Below the pieces are notes generated by a model that worked only from the letters and a program-made list of their open reading frames with translations, did not search any database and was not told where the DNA came from. Shown piece after piece: positions 1 to 6,900 of a stretch of 28,701 bases of DNA (its first letter is position 1; each line of letters opens with the position of its first letter). A program made the position numbers and the translations under genes. The DNA is from a virus: the IMG/VR virus record IMGVR_UViG_3300021959_000288, positions 1-28,701 of that record; one strand, given 5' to 3'.

Positions 1-74
1 CGTTCTGATGCAGGCTCGTGACTAAATGCGTCGCAATCACGCCAGCCGCGATGCAGGCGAATCCACCCACTCAT
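1..74 (-). CDS. Phage replication/primosome-type protein, N-terminal fragment
   Basis: This frame starts at an ATG and stays open to the left edge, so only the first 24 residues are visible. They begin MSGWIRLHRGW and continue RDCDAF..EP. That opening (GWI-x-LHR-x-W, then an E-P a few residues on) is the usual start of phage replication initiator or DnaT-like helix-turn-helix proteins, in which a winged-helix DNA-binding domain comes first. A ribosome-binding site (GGAGA) lies six bases before the ATG, and the ATG overlaps the stop of a tiny 10-codon frame (ATGA). The gene runs away from the + strand recombination genes, as expected for a leftward replication operon. The motif is recognised from memory of the family. 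The remainder of the gene lies outside the window, so the product is provisional. Confidence 0.55.
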   Translation of the reverse strand, partial: MSGWIRLHRGWRDCDAFSHEPASE

Positions 75-399
75 TGCGCGGCTCTCCATTTTTTCAGTTC
101 CATATACGCTCCGTTTCTCTACAAGGTTCGCCCAGTTAGACGGCAGGCCACGCGAGAAAGGAGAAACCACGCGAGGGCGAACATGGCTTTTCGCTCCGTC
201 GAGCTAGCCGTCCATGACCGCACATAAGGCAGCCAAAAAAAAGTTCAACCCCTTACGGGAGCTACATCACGTTTTTCGGATTTACCTTATGTGTGATGCA
301 GAACTACCACAGGTAAAACAAATGCAGATATTTTTGCATGATAAGCTTGAATAACCAAAATTCATTGCTACGTAAGTCTGGTCAATTGGAGAAGACAAT
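75..399. promoter_or_regulatory. Divergent intergenic control region with interleaved inverted repeats
   Basis: This 325-base stretch separates the leftward replication-type gene from the rightward recombination operon and is the only long gene-free gap. I see two interleaved inverted repeats: CTACATCAC (262-270) against GTGATGCAG (293-301), 8 of 9 bases matching, and TTTACCT (281-287) against AGGTAAA (311-317), perfect. A shorter palindrome, ATGCA-N8-TGCAT, lies at 322-339. Such spaced arms suit operators for a phage repressor or Cro-like protein. The AT-rich stretch at 325-375 probably holds the rightward promoter, but no -10/-35 pair is convincing. GGAGAAG at 388-394 is the ribosome-binding site of the next gene. 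On the - strand two very short frames (21 codons at 119-184 and 10 codons just before the left gene) each follow a CGGAGCG sequence. A direct repeat, CCACGCGAG, occurs twice between 148 and 176. Confidence 0.5.
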
Positions 400-1011
400 A
401 TGGATGACACTAAACAATCACTACAGCACATCTGGAACACCCTCTCTTCGGTCAACGTGAACGACAACGTCGAGCGGAAAAACGGCTTTGCGTACTTGTC
501 GTGGGCGTGGGCATGGGGAACGCTGATGCAGCACTTCCCCGAAAGTAAGTTTTCATTCGACCACTTTGAGGATGGCGGTGAGTGTTTCCGCTTTCCTGAC
601 GGATCGGCTGAGGTGCGTTGCGTTCTTACTGTGTGCGGCTACTCGCGGAGGATGTGGCTGCCGGTGATGGATCACCGCAACAACGCCATTAAGAACCCAG
701 ACGCGCGCGCGGTTAATGACGCCAAGATGCGCTGCTTAGTTAAGACGATGGCGCTCTTTGGCCTTGGCCACTACATCTATGCGGGCGAGGACCTGCCCCA
801 AACTGGCGGTGCGCCGGAGGCAAAGCCAGCACAGCAAAGCAACGATGCTTTAGAAAAGCTGCTGGCCTCAATCACCGGAGCGCAAGACCTAGACTCACTT
901 AAGTCTGCATTTACTAAGGCTACCCGCTACGCAAAGAACCGCAATGATGCAGCTCTTGTTGCACAGATTTCCGCAGTCAAAGACATGCGGAAGAAAGAGC
1001 TGGCCAACTGA
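400..1011 (+). CDS. Sak3/DUF1071-type single-strand annealing protein
   Basis: This 203-residue protein probably anneals complementary single strands and works with the exonuclease encoded next. Residues 25-50 carry the pattern K-N-G-F-A-Y-L-S-W-A-W-A-W followed by a hydrophobic and aromatic stretch. Residues 100-137 contain the hallmark run with NNAI, then A-x-x-C-L-V-K-T-x-A-L-F-G-L-G and Y-I-Y-A-G-E-D-L-P. Both are typical of DUF1071 proteins, which were linked to the Rad52 superfamily as Sak3. The last 60 residues are a charged tail without a recognised domain. GGAGAAG lies five bases before the ATG, supporting this start. The gene is first in the + strand operon, and its stop overlaps the next start by one base (TGATG), indicating translational coupling. 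The assignment rests on motif reading and on a partner nuclease and SSB next door. Confidence 0.85.
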   Translation: MDDTKQSLQHIWNTLSSVNVNDNVERKNGFAYLSWAWAWGTLMQHFPESKFSFDHFEDGGECFRFPDGSAEVRCVLTVCGYSRRMWLPVMDHRNNAIKNPDARAVNDAKMRCLVKTMALFGLGHYIYAGEDLPQTGGAPEAKPAQQSNDALEKLLASITGAQDLDSLKSAFTKATRYAKNRNDAALVAQISAVKDMRKKELAN

Positions 1012-1913
1012 TGGAACAGCGGTCTGAAGAGTGGTTCAAGGCGCGCGTTGGCGTAATTACAGGCAGTCGGGTTGGCGCTATTCTCGGCGTCAATCCCTAC
1101 CAGTCAGCCGACGACGTAATGCGGGACATGGTTCGCGAGCACTTTGGTGCTGAGAAAGAGTTTAAAGGAAACGCCGCCACGGATCACGGCACCCAGATGG
1201 AACCTGTCGCCCTTGCCTTTTATGAAAGCAAGAGTGGCAACACAGTCGAGGAAACAGGGCTGGTCAAGCACGACAAGTACTCATGGCTTGGCGCTTCTCC
1301 TGACGGATTGATTGGCATTGATGGGGGTTTGGAGATTAAGTGCCCGTACTGGGCCAAGACGCCATACTCCGTCCACGAAAAGCCCAGCTATTACGCGCAG
1401 TGCCAGCACGTTATGGAGGTGTGCGGCATAGATTGGATGGACTTCCTTTGCTACATCAACGACGACCTCTACTTGTTGGAGCGGCTGCCACGCGATCCGG
1501 AGTGGTTTGCGTCGGCGCTGCCAAAGCTTGAGAAGTTCTACAAGAAATACACCGCCACCATTGCTGACGACAGCAAGGCTAGCGCACACCTTGAGAGTGA
1601 AGACAAGCACGTCAGTGACATGCGGTCGGAGCGTATGTCGGACCTGTTCCTACAGATCAAGGAAATCGAATCCAGCATCAAGCCCCTTAAGGAGGAGTTT
1701 GACACGCTGAAGAAAGAGCTTGGCGAACAACATGGTTCGTTCCGTACGGGGCGGATCAAGGTAACCAAGATCGAGAAGAGGGGTGCTGTTGATCACACCG
1801 CCGTCTACAAAGACATCGGTGCTGATGAATTGCTTTCCAAGTTAGGCCGCTCGATGGACGACTATCGGAAGAGTGGTGTGATCACGTACGCAGTAACTTC
1901 AATTGAGGAATGA
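1011..1913 (+). CDS. YqaJ/lambda exonuclease-family recombination nuclease
   Basis: This 300-residue protein matches the YqaJ viral recombinase family, whose members degrade one strand of double-stranded DNA ends to give substrate for the annealing protein. The PD-(D/E)xK site is clear: an N-terminal R-S-x-E-W-x-x-A-R-x-G-x-I-T-G-S motif (residues 4-19), E64 in G-T-x-M-E-P, D98 in S-P-D-G, and E108-x-K110 in L-E-I-K-C-P. Y-Y-A-Q-x-Q-H-V-M (127-135) supplies the conserved glutamines of the family. After the nuclease domain (about residues 1-175) comes a predicted coiled coil (about 205-240) and a short C-terminal domain, longer than the lambda enzyme and common in YqaJ proteins. The start is coupled to the upstream gene by TGATG. 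All catalytic residues are present, so an active enzyme is likely. Confidence 0.92.
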   Translation: MEQRSEEWFKARVGVITGSRVGAILGVNPYQSADDVMRDMVREHFGAEKEFKGNAATDHGTQMEPVALAFYESKSGNTVEETGLVKHDKYSWLGASPDGLIGIDGGLEIKCPYWAKTPYSVHEKPSYYAQCQHVMEVCGIDWMDFLCYINDDLYLLERLPRDPEWFASALPKLEKFYKKYTATIADDSKASAHLESEDKHVSDMRSERMSDLFLQIKEIESSIKPLKEEFDTLKKELGEQHGSFRTGRIKVTKIEKRGAVDHTAVYKDIGADELLSKLGRSMDDYRKSGVITYAVTSIEE

Positions 1914-1915
1914 AG

Positions 1916-2089
1916 ATGGCACGAATACGGAGAAATGAAGCAAACAGGTTGGTGCAGACGACAGTCGACGAAACAACCTACAAGGGACTTTTGAATTGGT
2001 CGATTACTGAGGACCGCTCTATCGCGAGCGTGATCCGTCAAGCAATCAACCTGTACCTTTCTCACCTTGAGAAGAACCCCAGAAAGTAA
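1916..2089 (+). CDS. Small ribbon-helix-helix DNA-binding protein
   Basis: This is a 57-residue protein, basic at its N terminus. The pattern is that of an Arc/CopG-type ribbon-helix-helix regulator: a short strand (R-L-V-Q-T-T-V-D, residues 11-18), a first helix beginning E-T-T-Y-K-G-L-L, a turn with polar residues, and a second helix S-I-A-S-V-I-R-Q-A-I-N-L-Y-L. The S-V-I-R-x-A-I core is highly characteristic. GAGGAATG precedes the ATG, which lies two bases after the exonuclease stop. The protein probably dimerises and binds an operator; autoregulation of the recombination operon through the repeats upstream of position 400 is a plausible but untested role. It could also be a DNA-binding accessory of recombination. 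Confidence 0.75.
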   Translation: MARIRRNEANRLVQTTVDETTYKGLLNWSITEDRSIASVIRQAINLYLSHLEKNPRK

Positions 2090-2101
2090 GAAGGAATACA
2101 A

Positions 2102-2407
2102 ATGGCTTACGAACAAAAACCAAATACGTTTGTTCTGTTCAAGGACAAGGATGATCGCGTCGCTGAGCGCAAGCAGTTCTACCGCGACAAGGGCTGGAAC
2201 GAGGACTCTGTTCCGACTTACAGTGGCCGCTTCGTTCTCGAAGACGGCAGCGAGCTGAACATCGAAGCCCGCGTTGTGGACGGCAAGAACGGTAAGTTCT
2301 TTGCTGGTCGCGCTTGGACTAAAAAGGTAACCTCAAATAGTCAGGGCCAGTCGAATAACTATAGCCCGCCGCAGAAGGCGGACTTGGACGACGAAATTCC
2401 TTTCTAA
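2102..2407 (+). CDS. Small single-stranded DNA-binding protein with SSB-type acidic tail
   Basis: This 101-residue protein ends in D-L-D-D-E-I-P-F, nearly the same as the partner-binding tail of bacterial SSB (DFDDDIPF). Before it lies a flexible Ser/Gln/Asn-rich linker (about 78-92), as in SSB. The first 75 residues alternate strands and charged turns (V-L-F-K-D at 11-15, Y-S-G-R-F-V-L-E-D at 40-48, A-G-R-A-W at 68-72) and would fit a reduced OB fold. It is shorter than E. coli SSB (178 residues) and lacks an obvious full canonical SSB domain, so it may be a phage-type minimal SSB. AAGGAAT precedes the ATG. Its place directly after the annealing protein and exonuclease supports a role in recombination and replication. 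The tail is seen directly; the fold is inferred. Confidence 0.75.
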   Translation: MAYEQKPNTFVLFKDKDDRVAERKQFYRDKGWNEDSVPTYSGRFVLEDGSELNIEARVVDGKNGKFFAGRAWTKKVTSNSQGQSNNYSPPQKADLDDEIPF

Positions 2408-2416
2408 CAAAGAACT

Positions 2417-2442
2417 GGGGGACTTAATAGTCCCCCTTTTCT
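2417..2442 (+). terminator. Rho-independent terminator after the SSB gene
   Basis: A perfect 8-base-pair stem, GGGGGACT (2417-2424) and AGTCCCCC (2429-2436), closes a four-base loop (TAAT) and is followed by TTTTCTT. It lies ten bases after the SSB stop and before the ribosome-binding site of the next small gene. It should end or reduce transcription of the recombination operon, leaving the CsrA-like protein and integrase at a lower level or under a separate signal. Confidence 0.85.
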
Positions 2443-2454
2443 TGTGGAGGTAGC

Positions 2455-2595
2455 ATGACTTTATTGATTGCCTGTCTGTTGATTTATGTTGGCGGTTTGC
2501 ATTACGGCTGGTACATCGCTGCGACTTGGCTTTGGCTATTGAAGCAGTTTGTAAAAGGTTGGGGTGCGTTCTACGATGCTTGTGATGACGCGTAG
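2455..2595 (+). CDS. Small membrane peptide, 46 residues
   Basis: This is a short open frame with GTGGAGG five bases before the ATG, a strong ribosome-binding site. Residues 3-13 and 19-29 are strongly hydrophobic (leucine, isoleucine, tryptophan) around a G-G-x-H-Y-G turn, giving one long or two short membrane segments. The tail ends in A-C-D-D-A. Lysines appear only after residue 29, which suggests the N terminus faces outwards if there is a single pass, or a hairpin if there are two. The last 20 bases overlap the start of the CsrA-like gene, so translation of the two may be coupled. I do not recognise the family. Small single-pass proteins in temperate phages can act in superinfection exclusion or lysis control, but nothing here shows which. 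Confidence 0.55.
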   Translation: MTLLIACLLIYVGGLHYGWYIAATWLWLLKQFVKGWGAFYDACDDA

Positions 2596-2926
2596 GGAAG
2601 GCGGTTCGGTCTATGGCGGAACAAGCTTGACTGAAAATATTGAAGAGACCTACGACCACGTCATTCGTGTGGAGAGGATTGTTGATGAGCCGGAAATCCG
2701 TTCGGCGGAAATCTCTGTGCGCACACCAAGCGGGGAGTATAGCTCCTTTGAACTAACGCCAGCCAAAGATGACTTTCGGATCAATGACAATCTGCGTATC
2801 GTTCTTGTAGGCATGTACGCCGACTCATTTAAGGGTGGGCCTTTAGAGTCAGTGCTGCGTTTGGGGTTTGATGCGCCAATGTCTTACCGGCTTGTGAGGG
2901 ATGACGCGATCCGGCGAACAGAATAA
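2576..2926 (+). CDS. CsrA-like RNA-binding protein with an internal insertion
   Basis: The 116 residues begin M-L-V-M-T-R-R-E-G-G-S-V, close to the start of the translational regulator CsrA/RsmA (M-L-I-L-T-R-R-V-G-E), and end V-L-R-L-G-F-D-A-P-x-S-Y-R-L-V-R-D-D-A-I-R-R, matching the CsrA end (V-R-I-G-V-N-A-P, then V-H-R-E-E-I). Key RNA-contact positions are kept: R6, and R108 at the place of E. coli R44. CsrA has about 61 residues. Here about 55 extra residues, strand-rich and charged, sit between the first strand and the F-R-I-N-D-x-L-R-I-V-L-V-G strand (67-79), and the next loop is also longer. The ATG at 2576 is preferred over the in-frame GTG at 2564 because it gives the canonical N terminus; GGTTGGGG lies upstream. 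The gene overlaps the membrane peptide and precedes the integrase. CsrA homologues on mobile elements are known; this interrupted form is not one I recognise. Confidence 0.7.
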   Translation: MLVMTRREGGSVYGGTSLTENIEETYDHVIRVERIVDEPEIRSAEISVRTPSGEYSSFELTPAKDDFRINDNLRIVLVGMYADSFKGGPLESVLRLGFDAPMSYRLVRDDAIRRTE

Positions 2927-2948
2927 ACTAACTAGCAAGGAGGCTAAC

Positions 2949-3773
2949 ATGGAGAAGACTTGGAACGACGCTGCTGAGCGTTGGCTTGCGGGGCGAACCA
3001 GCAAGTGGGTGAAGGAGGAGCACAGGTATGTTGCTTTCCTTACCAGCTACTTGGATGGCAGGCCGCTGAACAAGATCACCAAAGGGGTGATATCAGACAT
3101 TAGAGATGACATGCTGAGGACGCGCGTTCCGGCCACTGTCAACCGTTACTTGACGGTGCTCAGGTCCATCCTCAACATGGCGCGGGATGAATGGGAGTGG
3201 GTCTCCACTGTCCCAAAGATCAAGCGGATGGAGGAGCAGCCCAGAGTACGCTTTATAGACAAGGAGGAGGCACGTCGCTTGCTGAAGGAGCTTCCCCGCC
3301 ATCTCAAAGACAAGGTCGTCTTCGCGCTTAGTACGGGACTTAGGGACTCGAATGTCAGAGAGCTGGGGTGGGATGAGGTTGACCTTCCCAATAAGATGGT
3401 GACCATCTCTGGTGACAAGATGAAGAACGGAAAGCCGTTGTCTATTCCCCTGAACGACACAGCCTACGAAGTTCTGTCAAAGCGGCACAGGGCAAAGAAC
3501 CGTCACTCCGAGTGGGTGTTTGCCTACGGGGGCAAGCCTGTTTGCAGGAGCAACACACGCGCCTTCAGGAACGCCTTGAAGCGAGCGGGTATAGAAAACT
3601 TTAGGTGGCACGATCTCCGCCATACGTGGGCATCGTGGCACATCCAGAGAGGAACTCACACCGCCGCCGTCCGTGAGATGGGTGGCTGGTCTGACGACCG
3701 CATGGTTCAAAGGTACGCGCATCTTTCGACTGAGCACCTTCGTAAGGTGGCGGACAACATAGGCAACATCTAG
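2949..3773 (+). CDS. int: Phage tyrosine integrase
   Basis: This 274-residue site-specific recombinase should integrate and excise the phage genome. An N-terminal SAM-like core-binding domain spans about 1-90. The catalytic domain follows with R132 (S-T-G-L-R-D), a lysine in the G-D-K-M-K-N-G-K hairpin (K157 or K159), H221-x-x-R224 (W-H-D-L-R-H-T-W), W247 in G-G-W in place of the second histidine (common in the family), and the nucleophile Y256 in V-Q-R-Y-A-H-L. AAGGAGG at 2937-2943 fixes the ATG at 2949; a longer in-frame version from 2901 would overlap the CsrA-like gene and lacks such a site. The protein is short for the family because it lacks an arm-binding domain. It closes the + strand arm and points towards the convergent gap at 3774-3905, where attP might lie, although no tRNA-like sequence is visible there. 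Confidence 0.95.
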   Translation: MEKTWNDAAERWLAGRTSKWVKEEHRYVAFLTSYLDGRPLNKITKGVISDIRDDMLRTRVPATVNRYLTVLRSILNMARDEWEWVSTVPKIKRMEEQPRVRFIDKEEARRLLKELPRHLKDKVVFALSTGLRDSNVRELGWDEVDLPNKMVTISGDKMKNGKPLSIPLNDTAYEVLSKRHRAKNRHSEWVFAYGGKPVCRSNTRAFRNALKRAGIENFRWHDLRHTWASWHIQRGTHTAAVREMGGWSDDRMVQRYAHLSTEHLRKVADNIGNI

Positions 3774-3778
3774 CAATA

Positions 3779-3801
3779 AAGCCCTTGTCTGTGACGGGCT
3801 T
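3779..3801 (-). terminator. Probable terminator for the leftward virion operon
   Basis: On the - strand AAGCCC and GGGCTT form a six-base-pair stem around an 11-base loop and are followed by TATTG. It lies about 100 bases beyond the stop of the giant virion gene. The T-rich side is only on the - strand, so it would act on virion transcripts rather than on integrase transcripts. The stem is short, so strength is uncertain. Confidence 0.45.
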
Positions 3802-3877
3802 AAGCGCTACGCCGATAATTGCTGTGACCAAAGTTTGACTGGTCTAGCGTTTTTGTTGATACTTAATCCTCATTACT

Positions 3878-3907
3878 CCCCCGACCCTAGCTGGTCGGGG
3901 GCTTTTT
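3878..3907 (+). terminator. Strong rho-independent terminator after the integrase
   Basis: CCCCCGACC (3878-3886) and GGTCGGGGG (3893-3901) form a perfect nine-base-pair GC stem around CTAGCT, followed by CTTTTTATTT. It is built for + strand transcripts and blocks early transcription from running antisense into the virion genes; its T tract overlaps the stop of the giant gene. On the - strand the hairpin lacks a following T run. Confidence 0.85.
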
Positions 3908-6900
3908 ATTTCTTGTAGTCAGCAACGATCTGATTGAACTCATTCATCAGCATCTGCATCTCTTCAGTCACAGCGTCAATTTCGTCGCGAGGGGCGTCCT
4001 CGTCCTCAAGCTGCCGCTTCAGTTTGCGCAGTTCACTGATGTCGCTTTCGTAGCTCTGGGCATCATACGCGAACTCTGCCTCTGGGTTGTCGGCGAGATA
4101 GGGGGTCACGTCCTTGCCCTGATCCTCCATCTTATCTAGCGCCCGCTTGTACTGGTTCATTTCCTTGATGCCCTCATAGAAGCGTCGGGATACTGCCGCC
4201 TCCTCATTGGCGTCACCGATCATTCTGCCGACGATAGGTATCTTGTAGTTCGGCAGGTCTTCGCCCGTAATCAGCGCTTCCGTGGTGGCCGTGACCTTCA
4301 GGATTTCACGCCCCACGCCGCCGGTTGCCTGTCCGATCAAGAAGTCGACCGCATCAGCCGTCGGGCTGAGGGCACCTCTAGTGTAGCCATCTCCACCAGT
4401 GGCGTAATCAATGGCTCTAGCTATTGCATCGCCGACAACACTGGCACCTCGCCTGTTTCGTTCATACCCCGCAGTCGGATCAAGGCTGTTGTAGTCTTCG
4501 GTGTAAATCTCTCGGCCCGCAAAGTCTCTGTTCTCGCCGAGGGCGATGGCTGGATCGGCGACTGTTGGCGAAAGGGTTTGTGCCGAAAGCCCTGCACTGC
4601 CGATTGGGTTAAACGCGTCTGCAAACATACCCATCATACCGACAACCTGCTCAGCAGGCTTCTCACCGCCCGACATCAGGAACTCTATCGACCGGCGAGA
4701 GAGCGCGGGGATAGCATGGAAGCCAAGCGGCATCGGGAACGCGAAGTACTTCCCATCGCCGAGCGGGATGATGAGGTTTTTGTCCTTAAGCCAGTCAGGC
4801 TCGTCATCTAAATCCGCAGCGGCCAGAGCCACCGCCTGCATTGCGCCGAGAAGCAAGCCGCCGGTAATAATTTTTTTACCGGCTGGGCCCCTAAGCGTTT
4901 CTACGAGCCGTGCAGAACCCTGAACAGATGCGTTGAAGAACGCATACAACGCCCCGATCTGCGCTGTTTTTGCGCCGCGCCGGTTGAAGTTGACGGTCAA
5001 GTTCTTGGCAATGCTGGCAGCCTCAGCGTTCGAAAGGCCCATATCCTTGGCCTTTTTGTAGGCCGACAGGCGAACGCCGTTTTCAATCGCTTCGTTGTAG
5101 TCAGACAACCACCCTAGCACTGGCTCCGCAGCCTTGCTCGCGGCGTTGACTACGCCACTTCCCTCGCCAAGCGCCTTCTCGATTGCCTCGGCCCGCTCCG
5201 AAGAATTGCGGAAGAGGTCGCGGTAGCCGGTCTTACCGCCCTCCATTTCGAACTCTTCTGCAAGCGCTGCCCAGTTGGTTGCCTTGCTGTCGCCTCTGCG
5301 CTCAGACCGAAGGTCTCGGTACATTCCCCACGCTGCGGGCAGTGCGTTGCCAATGACCTCCATCTGCTTGCCAGCAAGCGGCGTACTGGAAAGGTTCAGC
5401 GCCGCACCTTGAAGGTCGCGCAGCAGGTTGTATACACCGAAGGCAGGGTTGTACTGCGTGTTAATCGAAGCGAGATAGCGCGTGTACTTTGCCACACCCC
5501 CAATAAATCCGCTCATCTGCGCAACGTCTAAATTCTTCAGCGACTCGACCATCCGCTTGGAGCGGGGGTTACGGCTGTTGAAGATCACGAACTTGTCTTC
5601 GCCGTTAATGCGTGTCGCAAGAACATTGCTAGCATTCATGAAGAGTTGGTTCCGGCGGAACTCAACGAGACCGGTTGTCTTGTTAATAGTCCGCGTTACC
5701 GGCGCACCCATCACGTTGGCAGCATCATCCGGATCGATCCCGAATTGGACAAGCTTCTGGATCGCAGCGGCTGAGTCAGCGCCCTTCGGATCGATGACAA
5801 ACCAGAACGAGTCATTCGGGTTCTGAAGCGCAAGAGCAACCAGCGCATTGCCGACACGGTTTCGTTCGCCGCGCGAGATAACACGCTCCCTCTGCATCGC
5901 AATGTTGGCAAGAATGTCGGAGACCGGAAGGCCCGAGCCCAGTGCCCGACGAGAGGTGCTACCTTGCGTCGAGAAGCCCTGACCCATACCGCCGCCTTCT
6001 TCAAACCCTTCGCGCTGCAAGGGCACGTAGCTGCTGTATGTGTTGTTCCAAGTGTCAATAGTGGCCTGCGTTTCCAGACCGTACTCGACCATCATCTTCT
6101 GCGTTTCTTTGACAATCGCGTCGACCCGCGCGCCAAGTTTTTCGAGCTGGGCTAGTCTGGCCTTCGGAAAACCAGAGATAATGGCATCAGCTTCGGTGTC
6201 GGTCATGCCGGAGCCAGCACCTTGGAATTCCGGATTGACCTTCCGGATTTGCGCGTTGCGCTCCTTTGCGTGACGTGCGTGGAGATACTCGTCGATCTGC
6301 TCAAGCGAAACACCCTTGGCCTTCATGTCCTCAATCAGGGGATTAAGTTCACGAAGAACAAAGTACTTCGTTCGTGCAGCCGCGCGCCCATGATACCGCT
6401 CCTCGGCATTGTATACGTCAGCGCTTTCATCGATGCGCTTGCCGGTCTGAACAATTGACTGCTGAATTTTCTTGAGGTCGATCAGCTTGTCTTGGAGATT
6501 GTAGACAAGGTTCTCAAAGTTCGATGGATCGTTGCCGCCAAAGTTGAGGTCGTCCTGAGTGAAAGCCGGTGCCGCGCGCAGAGGAACTCTCTGGCCTGCG
6601 GCTTGGCGTACACCTATTGAGGGTGGTAGGCTGCTACGGCGACCGGAGAGGCGCTGCCCACTGACGGCTGCGGTCTGCATAGCGACGGCGGTGTCGTAGT
6701 CGTCGGTGTACTCGCCCTCATCCGGCTGATAGACGCCTTCACGGTTCTCGTCATAGGCCATGAAGACAACGTCCGGCTCGCCGTTGTTGAAGACCGCGAA
6801 GGTTTCTTTGCTCCACTCCCTCCGCATGACATCGTCCATCGCTTCATCGCTCCACCGAAGGCGGGAGATGGCACGGAACCCACTGACAGAATATATAGGG

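Noticed and set aside
18-227. 69-codon + strand frame at the left end
   Set aside because: It overlaps the leftward replication-type start, lacks a ribosome-binding site and has a Cys/Pro/Arg-rich product without pattern.
282-467. - strand frame over the start of the annealing-protein gene
   Set aside because: It runs antisense through the ribosome-binding site and first codons of a well-supported gene; its product is Cys/Ser-rich and patternless.
3774-3905. tRNA gene or tRNA 3' end as attachment site
   Set aside because: No T-arm GGTTCGA-type sequence or cloverleaf pairing is present; the strong stem is a terminator.
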